Shown: positions 28,666 to 37,948, numbered from the stretch's first letter. The stretch: DNA of 64,000 nucleotides from Micromonospora olivasterospora (GCF_007830265.1 NZ_VLKE01000001.1:992001-1056000), one strand, 5' to 3'. Notes: a model not told the origin generated them from the sequence alone. Numbers and translations: made by a program.

Positions 28666-30021
28666 TCAGCCCTGGTAGTGCTCGTCGGCGAGGGACAGGA
28701 CCTCGTCGAGGACGCCGAGCGCGAGATCGATCTCCTCGGCGTTGATGACCAGTGGCGGGGTCAGCCGCAGCACGTTGAAGTTGGCGGTCAGGTAGACGCC
28801 CTGCTGCATCGCGGCCTTGAGCAGCCGGCTGACCGGGGCCGCCGCCGGGCCCTTGGCGTTGAACGGGACGAGCGGCTCCCGGGTGTCGCGGTCGCGCACC
28901 AACTCCACGCCGTAGAACAGCCCCCGGCCACGGATGTCGCCGATGCTCGGGTGGCTCTCGGCCAGCTTCGCCAGGCCGGCCCCGAGCCGCTCCCCCATCG
29001 TCCGCGCGTTGTCCACCACGCCCTCGTCCTGCATGATCCGCAGGGAGGCCACGCCGGAGGCGCAGGCGAGCGGGTGCCCGGCGTAGGTCAGACCGCCCCA
29101 GAACATGTGATCCCGCAGCCAGTCGGAGATCCGGGCGGAGACCGTCATGGCCCCGAGGGGGACGTAGCCGGAGTTCAGCCCCTTGGCGGTGGTGAGGATG
29201 TCGGGCACGACGTCCCAGTGGTCGCAGGCGAACCACTCACCGGTACGGCCGAAGCCCGCCATCACCTCGTCGAAGATGAGCAGGATGCCGTGCCTGTCGC
29301 AGACCTCCCGCAGCGACCGCAGGTACCCGTCCGGCGGGTAGAGCAGACCGTTCGTGCCGGTGACCGGCTCGACGATCACCGCGGCGACCGTCTCCGGGTT
29401 CTCGTACTGGAGGATCTCCTCCAGGTGCGGGCCGCCGGAGCAGACCGGGCACGGGTCGGGGTGCCCCGCCGGGCACCGGTAGGTGTAGGGGTCGAGCATG
29501 CGCACCACGCCGGTCATCCCCGGTTCGGCCGCCCACCGGCGCGGGTCGCCGGTCAGCGACATCGCGCCCGCCGTGGCGCCGTGGTACGAGCGGTAGCGGG
29601 CGATGACCTTCTGCCGGCCGGTGACGTGCCGGGCCAGCCGGACGGCGTTCTCGTTGGCCGCCGCCCCACCGGTGGTGAAGAAGCTCATCTTCAGGTCACC
29701 GGGGGTGATCCCGGCCAGCAGCTCGGCCAGCTCCGCCCGGGAACGCTCGGCGAAGCCGGGCCCGATGTAGCAGAGTTGCTCGGCCTGGGCGCGGATCGCC
29801 TCGACCAGTCGGGGGTGCTGGTGGCCCAGGTTCAGGTTGACCAGTTGCGACTGGAAGTCGAGGTACCGGCGGCCGTCGTAGTCCCAGAACCACGAACCGG
29901 ATCCGCCGGCCACCGGGATGGGGTCGAGCGCGCCCTGCACCGACCAGGAGTGGATCACGTACTCCTTGTCGATTTCCCTGAGCCGCTGGCTGGTCCAGGT
30001 GTCGGTGTCGGTGATCGTCAT
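28666..30021 (-). CDS. Class III (omega) aminotransferase, beta-alanine type
   Basis: A 451-residue PLP enzyme. Asp251 in LLIFDEVMAGFGRTG and Lys280 in LTTAKGLNSGYVPLG are the PLP contacts. A cysteine-rich insert YRCPAGHPDPCPVC (Cys183, 191, 194) is seen in the beta-alanine/hydantoin-associated branch of the family. In context it would transaminate beta-alanine (from uracil) to malonate semialdehyde, passing it to the aldehyde dehydrogenase at 31627. It is 45 bases upstream of hydA on the minus strand, in the same operon. Confidence 0.9.
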   Translation of the reverse strand: MTITDTDTWTSQRLREIDKEYVIHSWSVQGALDPIPVAGGSGSWFWDYDGRRYLDFQSQLVNLNLGHQHPRLVEAIRAQAEQLCYIGPGFAERSRAELAELLAGITPGDLKMSFFTTGGAAANENAVRLARHVTGRQKVIARYRSYHGATAGAMSLTGDPRRWAAEPGMTGVVRMLDPYTYRCPAGHPDPCPVCSGGPHLEEILQYENPETVAAVIVEPVTGTNGLLYPPDGYLRSLREVCDRHGILLIFDEVMAGFGRTGEWFACDHWDVVPDILTTAKGLNSGYVPLGAMTVSARISDWLRDHMFWGGLTYAGHPLACASGVASLRIMQDEGVVDNARTMGERLGAGLAKLAESHPSIGDIRGRGLFYGVELVRDRDTREPLVPFNAKGPAAAPVSRLLKAAMQQGVYLTANFNVLRLTPPLVINAEEIDLALGVLDEVLSLADEHYQG

Positions 30022-30049
30022 CGGCTGGTCTCCGTCCCGTCCGGCCGGG

Positions 30050-30613
30050 TCAGTTGTTCTTCAGCTCGGCGCCGAAGGCGGCGAGCCGGGCCAGCGGGCG
30101 TCCGGCGTTCGACGCGGCGCAGACCACGAAGATCTCCCGGGGTCGGGGCACGTCGGCCACCTGGAGGGTCACCGTCTGGTGGTGCGAGCGGGTCTTGGCG
30201 TCCAGCTTGTGCTTGAGCGGGATGTCGATGGGGCTGCCGGGCAGGCCGACCTTCTCGGCGGCGGGCAGCAGTTCGGTGCCGCCGGCCGGGTTGCGGAAGG
30301 CGTTGCCGAAGCGGAGGTTGTGGATCAGCGCCGAGCCGTGCTCGACCTCACCGTCGATCCCGACGAGCGCCGCCTTGCCGAACGCCTCGACCTCCTCGCC
30401 GAGCAGTTCCACGCAGGCGGGGCCGACCAGGTTGCCGACTTCCTCGCCGATCTCGTCGGCCAGGGTGACCAGGTCCTGGACGTATTCGCTGGGGTAGGGA
30501 TTCTCGATGACCACGCCGGCGAAGGCGACCCGGTGCACCGGCTGCACCGTCCTGCCGTTCTCCAGCCGCGTCTCTTCGAGGTGACGGATCAGCTTGCGAA
30601 CCCGGATGCTCAC
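30050..30613 (-). CDS. DUF1185 amino acid synthesis family protein
   Basis: A 187-residue protein of the DUF1185 family, with PVHRVAFAGVVIENPYPSEY, ALVGIDGEVEHGSALIH and GLPGSPIDIPLKHKLDAKTR. Family members often sit in catabolic operons with LLM or amidohydrolase genes; their reaction is not established. I chose GTG 30613, because AAGGAG lies five bases before it; the GTG at 30619 overlaps that ribosome site. It is the first gene of the enzyme operon and follows a GGTTCAT palindrome. Confidence 0.85.
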   Translation of the reverse strand: MSIRVRKLIRHLEETRLENGRTVQPVHRVAFAGVVIENPYPSEYVQDLVTLADEIGEEVGNLVGPACVELLGEEVEAFGKAALVGIDGEVEHGSALIHNLRFGNAFRNPAGGTELLPAAEKVGLPGSPIDIPLKHKLDAKTRSHHQTVTLQVADVPRPREIFVVCAASNAGRPLARLAAFGAELKNN

Positions 30614-30627
30614 GATCACTCCTTAGT

Positions 30628-30644
30628 GGTTCATTGGATGAACC
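30628..30644. promoter_or_regulatory. Candidate operator ahead of the enzyme operon
   Basis: GGTTCATTGGATGAACC is a perfect 7-bp inverted repeat with a 3-base spacer, followed at 30648 by a third half-site GGTTCAT. It lies 15 bases upstream of the first start codon. The same half-site (GTTCA) builds a second palindrome in front of the importer operon at 37949. The IclR regulator between the two operons is the natural candidate to bind them. Confidence 0.55.
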
Positions 30645-30784
30645 ATCGGTTCATATCTTGGCTTTGCGGGAAGAGCGAGTCAATAGCCTTCGAAAACAGA
30701 TCCCGGTACCCGGGGTACCGGGGCGTCGCCCCGACCACCGCACGTCACGTAGGACGCAGGCCCGCCACCCGGACGGGTAGCGGC

Positions 30785-31633
30785 TCAGCCCCCGGCCGGT
30801 CCGTCCAGCACGTAGAGGTCGGTCCGCCGGTCGGCCAGCGGCTGGTTGAACGGGTTGCGCAGCCGTTCGGCGCGCGAGCCGATCAGGTCCACCTCCGCCA
30901 GCACGAGTTCCTCGCGGTCCGGGCTCGCCGGGCCGGCGAGCGGCCAACCGTCGGGTCCGACGAGGACGGACCGGCCGACGAAGGCCTGCCCACGCTCGAC
31001 GCCGATCCGGCTGACCCCGGCGACGTAGCACTGGTTGGAGTGCGCCCCGGTCATACACATGAGGTTCGCCATCGCCGGGGCGGCCTCGGGCTGCCCGGGC
31101 ACCGGCACCCAGTTCGACGGCAACACCACCAGGTCGGCGCCCTGCAACGCCGCGCTGCGGAACGTCTCGGGGAACCACGCGTCGTAACAGATCCCCATCC
31201 CGATCCGCCCCAGCGGCGTGTCGAAGACCGGGAAGCCGTCCCCGTTACGGTCGTAGATCTCCTTCTCGTCGTTCCACAGGTGCGCCTTGCGGAAGGTTCC
31301 GACATGACCGGTGGGGCCGAGCAGCACCGCCGCGTTGAAGACCCGGTTCCCGTCCCGCTCGGTCACCCCACCCACGATCCACACCTCCAGCTCGGCGGCG
31401 AGCCGTGCCCACGCGGCGACCGTGGGACCGTCCGGCACCGGCTGGGCATGGCGCGCGGCCTCCGCCCGGTCGGCGAAGACGTATCCCGCCGAGGCCGCCT
31501 CAGGCAGCACCACGAGTCGGGCCCCGCGGCCCGCCGCCTCCCGGATCCAGTACGACGTCCTGGTGATGTTCGCCGGGATGTCGCCGAAGACCGGCTGCAG
31601 TTGGACTCCGGCGAGCAGGAACCTGGTCACCAT
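30785..31633 (-). CDS. Second carbon-nitrogen hydrolase
   Basis: A 282-residue nitrilase-superfamily protein with Glu45 in VVLPEAASAGYVF, Lys116 in GTFRKAHLW and Cys149 in MGICYDAWFPE. It differs clearly from the hydrolase at 24620, so the cluster has two amidases. ATG 31633 (MVTRFLLAGVQLQP) overlaps the aldehyde dehydrogenase stop by 7 bases. It may act on N-carbamoyl-beta-alanine or on a related omega-amide. It is the last gene of the regulator/dehydrogenase unit; 170 bases with the candidate operator separate it from the next gene. Confidence 0.87.
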   Translation of the reverse strand: MVTRFLLAGVQLQPVFGDIPANITRTSYWIREAAGRGARLVVLPEAASAGYVFADRAEAARHAQPVPDGPTVAAWARLAAELEVWIVGGVTERDGNRVFNAAVLLGPTGHVGTFRKAHLWNDEKEIYDRNGDGFPVFDTPLGRIGMGICYDAWFPETFRSAALQGADLVVLPSNWVPVPGQPEAAPAMANLMCMTGAHSNQCYVAGVSRIGVERGQAFVGRSVLVGPDGWPLAGPASPDREELVLAEVDLIGSRAERLRNPFNQPLADRRTDLYVLDGPAGG

Positions 31634-33111
31634 GCCGCCCGCAGCGCCGCGTACTTGATGTTCAGGTACTCGTCGATGCCGACCGTCCCGCCCTCGCGGC
31701 CGAGGCCGGACTGCTTGACACCGCCGAACGGCGCGGCCGGGTTGGAGATGATGCCCTGGTTGAGCCCCACCATCCCGCTCTCCAGCCGCTCGGTCACCCG
31801 CAGGCCACGGCCGAGGTTCTCGGTGAAGACATAGGCGGCGAGGCCGTACTCCGAGGCGTTGGCCCGGCCGACCGCCTCGTCCTCGTCGTCGAAGACCACG
31901 ACCGGGGCGACCGGGCCGAAGATCTCCTCCTGGACGCACCGGGCGCCGTCCGGCACCGCGGACAGGACGGTCGGCGCGAAGAAGTGACCCTGCCCGGCGA
32001 TCGGCCCGCCGCCGGTGACGACCTCCGCCCCCAGCTGCGTCGCATCGGCGACCAACTCGGCGACCGACGCCACCGCGGTCCGGTCGATGAGCGGCCCCAC
32101 GTCGGTCGACGGGTCCAGCCCGTGCCCGACGCGCAGCCCACCCAGCCGCTCGGCCAGCGCCTCGACGAAGCGCTGCGCGACCGAACGCTGCACGTAGAAC
32201 CGGTTCGCGGCGGTGCACGCCTCACCGACGTTGCGCATCTTCGCCTGCACGGCCCCCTCGACCGCCAGGTCGAGGTCGGCGTCGTCGAACACGATGAACG
32301 GCGCGTTCCCGCCCAGCTCCATCGACGTGCGCAGCACCCGCTCGGCGGACTGGGCGAGCAGCGTCCGGCCGACCGGGGTCGAGCCGGTGAACGACAGCTT
32401 GCGCAACCGGTCGTCGGCGAGCAGTGCCGACGTGACCCGGCCGGACTGCGAGGTGGTGAGCACGTTGACCACGCCACGCGGCACACCGGCCTGCTCCAGG
32501 ATCTCGACCAGCGCCAGCATCGACAGCGGGGTCTGCCTGGCCGGCTTGACCACGACCGTGCAGCCGGCCGCCAGGGCGGGACCGATCTTGCGGGTGCCCA
32601 TCGCCATCGGGAAGTTCCACGGGGTCACCAGCAGACACGGTCCGACCGGCTGCCGCAGGACGACGACCCGCGAGTTCCCGGCCGGTGCCGTCAGGTAGCC
32701 GCCGTCGATCCGGACCGCCTCCTCGCCGAACCAGCGGAGGAACTCCGCGGCGTAGGCGACCTCGGCCTGGGACTCGGCGAACGCCTTGCCCATCTCCAGG
32801 GTCATCATCCGGGCCAGGTCGTCCCGGCGCTCGATGATCAGGTCGAACGCCCGGCGCAGCACCTCCCCGCGTTCCCGGGGTGGGGTGGCGGCCCAGCCGG
32901 ACTGGGCACGGGCGGCGGCGGCCAGGGCGTCCAGCCCGTCGGCGACCGAGGCGTCCGCCACCTCGGCGATCGTCGCTCCCGTTGCCGGGTCCTCCACGGC
33001 CAGGACGGCACCGTCCCGGCCCGCGCGCCACTCGCCGTCGACGTACAGGCCCTTGGGGGTCTTGTCGACCACGGACAGCGCCGCCGCCAACGCCTCGGCT
33101 GGTACGGCCAT
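31627..33111 (-). CDS. NAD(P)-dependent semialdehyde dehydrogenase
   Basis: A 494-residue aldehyde dehydrogenase. Glu265 in SMELGGNAPFIVFDDADLD and catalytic Cys299 in NVGEACTAANRF are present; the pattern is of the succinate-semialdehyde (GabD) branch rather than CoA-acylating MmsA. In this pathway it could oxidise malonate semialdehyde. ATG 33111 is chosen for its strong AAGGAGG site; upstream in-frame residues to 33189 are not conserved. It follows the IclR gene by 58 bases in the same direction and overlaps the next hydrolase. Confidence 0.92.
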   Translation of the reverse strand: MAVPAEALAAALSVVDKTPKGLYVDGEWRAGRDGAVLAVEDPATGATIAEVADASVADGLDALAAAARAQSGWAATPPRERGEVLRRAFDLIIERRDDLARMMTLEMGKAFAESQAEVAYAAEFLRWFGEEAVRIDGGYLTAPAGNSRVVVLRQPVGPCLLVTPWNFPMAMGTRKIGPALAAGCTVVVKPARQTPLSMLALVEILEQAGVPRGVVNVLTTSQSGRVTSALLADDRLRKLSFTGSTPVGRTLLAQSAERVLRTSMELGGNAPFIVFDDADLDLAVEGAVQAKMRNVGEACTAANRFYVQRSVAQRFVEALAERLGGLRVGHGLDPSTDVGPLIDRTAVASVAELVADATQLGAEVVTGGGPIAGQGHFFAPTVLSAVPDGARCVQEEIFGPVAPVVVFDDEDEAVGRANASEYGLAAYVFTENLGRGLRVTERLESGMVGLNQGIISNPAAPFGGVKQSGLGREGGTVGIDEYLNIKYAALRAAW

Positions 33112-33169
33112 TGCTTCCTCCTTCACCGCGGGCGTCGCCACGGGCGAGCCGGTACGGTCGGCGGGTGCC

Positions 33170-33960
33170 CTAGCGTCTGGCGAAGGCACTCGGAATATCG
33201 ATGTCAGCGTTACTGAGCAGGTCGGTGAGCTGCCGTGCGGCCTTGATCACCGACTCCGCCATGGTGTCGATGCGGTCTCGGGTGATCCGGTAGGTGGGCC
33301 CGCCGATCCAGACCGCGTAGGGCGTGTTTCCACGCAGGCGCACCGGTGCGGCCACCGACGCCGCACCGACCTCCAGCTCGTCGTACGCGAATGCGAACCC
33401 CTGGTTCCGCACCGCCTCCAGTGAGCCCATGAAGGACTCCAGGTCCCCACCTCCGGCGGGGCGTGCTCGGCGAACTCCTCGGTAAAGTCGGCCCGCACCG
33501 CATCCGGGCTCAGCGCCGCCAGCAGCACCTTCCCGGTAGAGGTCGCCCACACCGGCTGGGTACGGGGCACCGGCTTGAGCGTCTGCCCGATCAGCGACGG
33601 CCCCGGCGCCTGCGCGACGACCATCACCTTCGGCGGCAGCAGCACGTCGAAGCCCGCGGTCTCCCTGGTCTCCTCGGCCAGGTTCCGCAGCACCTCCCGC
33701 ATGTGGCCGTAGGCGCCACCGCCGTCGAGCAGGCCACCCACGATGGAGAGCAGTCCGAGCGACACCCGGTAGCGACGGGTCACCGGGTCGAGGGTGAGCC
33801 AACTCTCCCGTTCCAGCACGGTGAGCACCCGGTAGCAGGTGGCCTTGGGGATACCCGCCTCCCGGGCCACCTCGCTGAGCCCGACACCCTCGGGGTGAGC
33901 CGCCACGGCCCGCAGGAGCCAGATCGTACGTCGCACCAGCCCCGCCTCACTGGGCGCCAT
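33170..33960 (-). pseudogene. IclR-family regulator with a one-base frameshift
   Basis: The N-terminal winged HTH (LVRRTIWLLRAVAAHPEGVG, then EAGIPKATCYRVLTVLERES) and most of the IclR effector domain (VWATSTGKVLLAALSPDAVR) are in one frame. After EEFAEHAPPEVG, at a CCCC run (33445-33448 on the plus strand), the frame changes; ESFMGSLEAVRNQGFAFAYD and YAVWIGGPTYRITRDRID continue in the next frame to 33170. One extra G in the run would restore a full ~263-residue protein, so a sequencing error is plausible. Start ATG 33960 follows GGAGG. It lies between importer and enzymes and probably controls both. Confidence 0.85.
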
Positions 33961-33983
33961 CGCTACCTCCATCAATCACCATC

Positions 33984-34000
33984 GGCCGTGGAATACGGCC
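33984..34000. promoter_or_regulatory. Palindrome upstream of the IclR gene
   Basis: GGCCGTGGAATACGGCC is a perfect 6-bp inverted repeat with a 5-base spacer, 24 bases ahead of the IclR start. IclR regulators usually control themselves, so it may be an autoregulatory site. It differs from the GTTCA-type palindromes at 30628 and 37949. Confidence 0.35.
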
Positions 34001-34072
34001 CACATCTTGGCAGACATCATTGGCTGCGGGCGGGTGCCGGACGGCGGGCGCCGCCCGGCACCCGCCGCTCGC

Positions 34073-35236
34073 CTACTTCCCGCCTTCCGTGATCGTCACG
34101 GTCTGCGGCGTGTAGGACTTCCCGCTGGTGTCGAAGCCGTCGGCCTTGAGTTCGTCGTTCGCGCGCTGTGACAGATCGGTGCGGAACGCGTCCTTGTCCG
34201 GCACCTTCTTCAGGACGCCACCGCCCATCGCGATCTTGATCGTCTGGTCCCAGGCCGCCTGGTCCATCATTCCCACGCCGTTGGACGAGGGCCAGATCAG
34301 CTTGTTGATCTCGTTGAGCATCCAGGTCTGGTGCCCCTGCCCCAGCGCGCTGCCGTTGTCGAGCACGATGTCGACGCAGCCGGCCAGGTCGTCCCGGCAG
34401 TAGCCCCAGCCACGGTAGGTCGCCTTGAGGAACTTCACCGCCGTGTCCTGGTTGGCCTGCTCCCCCAGCCAGTCACCACGGGCGTAGATGCCGTCCTCGA
34501 GGCTGGTGTAGCCGGCGTCCTGGAGACTGATCACCGAGAAGTCCGACGGCTGGTAGAGCTTGCCGGTCTTCGGATTCTTGGTCTCCAGCAACTGGGCGTA
34601 CTCGTTGTAGGTCTTGGCCTGGGCGGCGTCGATCTCCCGCCGGAGCAGCAGCGACATGTCGAACGGTTGCTGGATGATCTTTGTGTCACCCTTCGGGTCG
34701 ACACCGGCGTCCTTCATCGCCGCGAACAGCACGAGCTCGTTGCCGTAACCCCAGCTCCCGACCTTCTTGCCCCTCAGGTCGGGCAGCGCCTTGATGCCGG
34801 AGTCGGCCCAGGCGACCTGGAGGTAGGCCCCACGCTGGAACACCTGGCCGATGTTCACCAGATCCGCGCCCTGTTCCCGGGTCACCATCGTCTTGGTGAC
34901 GTGGCTGACCGCGAACTCAGCGTTGCCGGCGGAGAGCACCTGCTGGGGAACGATGTTGACGCCGCCCTCCTGGATGGTGACGTCGAGGCACTCCGCGGCG
35001 TAGTAACCCTTCTCCTTGGCCGCGTAGTAGCCGGCGAACTGGGCCTGGGCGACCCACTGGAGCACCACCCGGACCTTGGTGGTCGACTCGCAGTTCTTGC
35101 CGGCCTCGGCCGCGGACTCGCTCGGGGTGTCGGACATGCCGCCGCAGGCCGAGGCGGCGAGCAGGACGGCGGTGAGGGCGGTGGCGATTGTGGCGGTGCG
35201 CCCGTTCCGCGGGTTCCGCCATAGTTGCAGGGTCAT
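34073..35236 (-). CDS. ABC importer substrate-binding lipoprotein (NMT1/ThiY-like)
   Basis: A 387-residue secreted binding protein. The signal peptide ends in a lipobox LAASACGG (Cys31), so it is membrane-anchored outside the cell. The body is of the NMT1/THI5-like group: VRVVLQWVAQAQFAGYYAAK, then LVNIGQVFQRGAYLQVAW. Relatives bind pyrimidine-type molecules such as thiamine precursors, which fits the pyrimidine catabolic genes next door. It follows the permease gene by 32 bases; start ATG 35236. Confidence 0.9.
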   Translation of the reverse strand: MTLQLWRNPRNGRTATIATALTAVLLAASACGGMSDTPSESAAEAGKNCESTTKVRVVLQWVAQAQFAGYYAAKEKGYYAAECLDVTIQEGGVNIVPQQVLSAGNAEFAVSHVTKTMVTREQGADLVNIGQVFQRGAYLQVAWADSGIKALPDLRGKKVGSWGYGNELVLFAAMKDAGVDPKGDTKIIQQPFDMSLLLRREIDAAQAKTYNEYAQLLETKNPKTGKLYQPSDFSVISLQDAGYTSLEDGIYARGDWLGEQANQDTAVKFLKATYRGWGYCRDDLAGCVDIVLDNGSALGQGHQTWMLNEINKLIWPSSNGVGMMDQAAWDQTIKIAMGGGVLKKVPDKDAFRTDLSQRANDELKADGFDTSGKSYTPQTVTITEGGK

Positions 35237-35268
35237 TCTGACTCCAACAGATCGTGGTGGCCCGTGGC

Positions 35269-36084
35269 TCACGAGTCGCCGTCGTGCAGGGACTCGTGCC
35301 AGGGCATCAAGAGGCGTTCCAACAGGGACGTGGCACCGAACAGCAGCAGGCCCAGCGCGCTGGCCACGGCGATCCCCGCCCAGGCGAGCTCGAAGCGGGG
35401 CAGCGCCGCCTGGTAGGCGATGTACACCCCGAGCGCGTTGCTCGGTCCACCGAAGTACTCGGTCACGATCACGCCGATCACGGCGAGCGTGCTGCCGAGC
35501 TTGAGCGCGTTGAACAGGTACGGCAACGCGTTGGGCAACCGCAGCATGAGCGCCACCTGTCGTGGCTGCGCCGCGAGCGATTGCATGATCTCCAGGTGCA
35601 GGGGTGAGACCTGGAGAAGTCCCCGGGTGGTGTTGACCAGGACCGGGAAGAAGACCATCACCGCGGCCACGCCGGCCTTGGACATCGGATTGGTGACCCC
35701 GAACCAGTTGTTGAAGATCGGCGCGAGGGCCACGATCGGGGCGCAGTTGATGACGACGGCCGCGGTCAGCACCGGGCCGGACACTCCCGGGAACCGGCTG
35801 AGCCCCAACGCCACCGCGACCCCCGCCACCGCGCCGAGGATCAGGCCGAGGAGCACCTCCTGCACGGTGACCACCGACGCCGACATGATCGTGCCGAACT
35901 CGGCCCAGAACGCCGCCGAGATGTCGGCCGGCGCCGGGACGATGAACGACGGGACGTCGAAGACGGTCACCACCAACTGCCACGAGCCGAGGATCACCAG
36001 CGCGGTGAGGACAACCGGGAGGAACCGCGCCGCCCGGGCTCCGACGCCGGGCGAGGTGCCCCGCGCGAGCTGGGTCGTGCTCAT
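35269..36084 (-). CDS. ABC importer permease
   Basis: A 271-residue membrane protein of the BPD-transport (SsuC/ThiX-like) type with about six helices. The ATPase-contact loop includes EIMQSLAAQPRQVALMLRLP, the EAA motif region, followed by NALPYLFNALKLGSTLAVIG. It starts at ATG 36084, overlapping the ATPase stop (ATGA). With the other permease (36911) it forms a heterodimeric pore for the binding protein's ligand. Confidence 0.92.
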   Translation of the reverse strand: MSTTQLARGTSPGVGARAARFLPVVLTALVILGSWQLVVTVFDVPSFIVPAPADISAAFWAEFGTIMSASVVTVQEVLLGLILGAVAGVAVALGLSRFPGVSGPVLTAAVVINCAPIVALAPIFNNWFGVTNPMSKAGVAAVMVFFPVLVNTTRGLLQVSPLHLEIMQSLAAQPRQVALMLRLPNALPYLFNALKLGSTLAVIGVIVTEYFGGPSNALGVYIAYQAALPRFELAWAGIAVASALGLLLFGATSLLERLLMPWHESLHDGDS

Positions 36085-36872
36085 CGCGTCGCCTGCTCGG
36101 CCGGGGCGCCGTGCAGCGCCGTACGCACCTCGGTGACCTTGGCGAAGAACGCGTCGGTGGTCCGGGTCGCCGCCGTCCGCGGGTACGGCAGGTCCACGTC
36201 GATGCTGGCGGCGATGCGTCCGGGACGCGCGGACATCACGACGATTCGCGACGACAGGAACACCGCCTCGGAGATGCTGTGCGTGACGAACACGACGGTG
36301 GTCCGGGTGTCCGACCAGATCCGCAGCAACTCGCCCTGCAACCGTTCCCGGTTCATCTCGTCGAGCGCGCCCAGCGGCTCGTCCATGAACAGGATCTCCG
36401 GGTCCGCCGACAGCGCTCGGGCGATCGCCACCCGCTGCTGCATGCCGCCGGAGAGCTGCCAGGGAAAGTGCCGGGAGAAGTCGGAGAGCCGGACCAGATC
36501 CAGCATCTCGTGGGCCTTGGCCCGCCGGCGCTGCTTGTCCACCCCGGCCACCTGCAACGGCAGCTCGATGTTGCGTTGCACGGTACGCCACTCGAAGAGG
36601 CCGGCCTGCTGGAAGACCATTCCGTAGTCCCGGTCCGTCCGGGCCGCGGCCGGCGTCTTGCCATTCAGCGACACCGTGCCGCTGGTCGGCTCGGTCAGGT
36701 CCGCCAGGATCCGCAGCAGGGTGCTCTTGCCGCAGCCGCTCGGGCCCAACAGGGACACGAACTCGCCCCGGCTGATCGACAGGTCGATGTCCTCAAGTGC
36801 CGTCACCGTACGGTTTCCGCCGGTGAACTGCTTGGTGACTCCTCGCACGGAAATGATCGCGGCCTCAGACAT
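36081..36872 (-). CDS. ABC importer ATP-binding protein
   Basis: A 263-residue ABC ATPase: Walker A LLGPSGCGKSTLLRILADLT, Q-loop GMVFQQAGLFEW, signature QLSGGMQQRVAIARAL and Walker B EILFMDEPLGALDEMNR. It belongs to the SsuB/TauB/ThiZ group. Start ATG 36872 is six bases behind GGAGAG; the ATG six bases earlier touches that site and is less likely. It couples to the two flanking permeases. Confidence 0.95.
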   Translation of the reverse strand: MSEAAIISVRGVTKQFTGGNRTVTALEDIDLSISRGEFVSLLGPSGCGKSTLLRILADLTEPTSGTVSLNGKTPAAARTDRDYGMVFQQAGLFEWRTVQRNIELPLQVAGVDKQRRRAKAHEMLDLVRLSDFSRHFPWQLSGGMQQRVAIARALSADPEILFMDEPLGALDEMNRERLQGELLRIWSDTRTTVVFVTHSISEAVFLSSRIVVMSARPGRIAASIDVDLPYPRTAATRTTDAFFAKVTEVRTALHGAPAEQATR

Positions 36873-36910
36873 CAGCATCTCTCCAGGTGTTGTTGAGGCG
36901 GAAGGGGTGT

Positions 36911-37870
36911 TCACGGGGTGTGCCGGTGCCTGAGCGCCAGGCGCTCGATGAGCGCCAGGGACTGCACGAACACGATGCCGGCCGCCGCCGCGACGAGGAC
37001 GGCCGCGTACAACTTCTCCGGCCCGTTCGAGTAGTAGTAGGCGAAGGTGAGGATCGCCCGGCCGATGCCCCGGCCGGTGCCCGCGGAAAGCTCGCCCACG
37101 ATCGCCCCCACCACGCTCGCGGTGGCCGCCAGCCGAAGCCCGGCGAACACGAAGGGCAGCGCCGCCGGGATCCGCAGCCATCCCAGCACCTGCCAACGGC
37201 CTGCGCCCACGCTGCGCATGAACTCCAGCTGGACCTTCGGCGGTGACTTCAGGCCCCGCAGGGTGTTGATGGTGACCGGGAAGAACGCGAGGTAGGCGGC
37301 GATGCCGGTCACCGCCACCCAGGGTGGTGCGCCGGCTTTCCCGCCCCAGATCACGATCATCGGCGCGATCGCCACCAGGGGAACCGTCTGCGACGCCACC
37401 AGCCAGGGCATCAGCCCCTTGCTCAGGGGCACCACGTGCAGGAAGAGGACCGCCAGCAGCAGGCCGAGCGACGAGCCCGCCACCAGACCGTAGAACGCCT
37501 CGCGGAGCGTCACACCGGTCTCGCCGAGGAGATAGCTGCCCAGCGCCGTCGGGTCGCTCCGCCGGGCCGGCTCGACCAGGGCGCCCAGGATCGACCAGAC
37601 GTGCGGCATCGAAAGATCGTCGGTGGCGACCGGGAAGGCGATCCGGGTGCCGGGCACGACGTCACCGGCGGCGCGTCCCAGCGCCTTGTATCCCTCCCAC
37701 AGGCCGGCGAGCACCGCCACGACCAGTACGGCCCCGACGACGTTCAGTACGCGTTTCCTCGCGGCGGGCAGGCGCCCGGATCGGCGCGGTGTCGCTCGTT
37801 CCACCTGCCCGGCCGGCCCGGCCGGCCCGACCTCGGGGGCCGAGGTGGTGGGGGTTCTTGTCGCGGTCAT
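36911..37870 (-). CDS. ABC importer permease, first gene of the importer operon
   Basis: A 319-residue permease with a ~40-residue charged cytoplasmic leader, then about six to seven helices. The EAA-type loop is LEFMRSVGAGRWQVLGWLRI followed by PAALPFVFAGLRLAATASVV. It is similar in type to the permease at 35269 but only distantly related, so the importer is a two-permease system. ATG 37870 is the start; a GTTCA palindrome lies 79 bases upstream. Confidence 0.92.
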   Translation of the reverse strand: MTATRTPTTSAPEVGPAGPAGQVERATPRRSGRLPAARKRVLNVVGAVLVVAVLAGLWEGYKALGRAAGDVVPGTRIAFPVATDDLSMPHVWSILGALVEPARRSDPTALGSYLLGETGVTLREAFYGLVAGSSLGLLLAVLFLHVVPLSKGLMPWLVASQTVPLVAIAPMIVIWGGKAGAPPWVAVTGIAAYLAFFPVTINTLRGLKSPPKVQLEFMRSVGAGRWQVLGWLRIPAALPFVFAGLRLAATASVVGAIVGELSAGTGRGIGRAILTFAYYYSNGPEKLYAAVLVAAAAGIVFVQSLALIERLALRHRHTP

Positions 37871-37948
37871 GCAGGCACTCTCCGAATCCCTCGGAAGGGT
37901 CGTCTGGCGTGAGATCCGTCGGCCACCTCTGCCGAGGCGGATCACTGA

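Noticed and set aside
37871..37948. Thiamine-pyrophosphate riboswitch ahead of the ThiY-like importer
   Set aside because: The conserved CTGAGA and ACCTGA elements of the TPP switch are not present.
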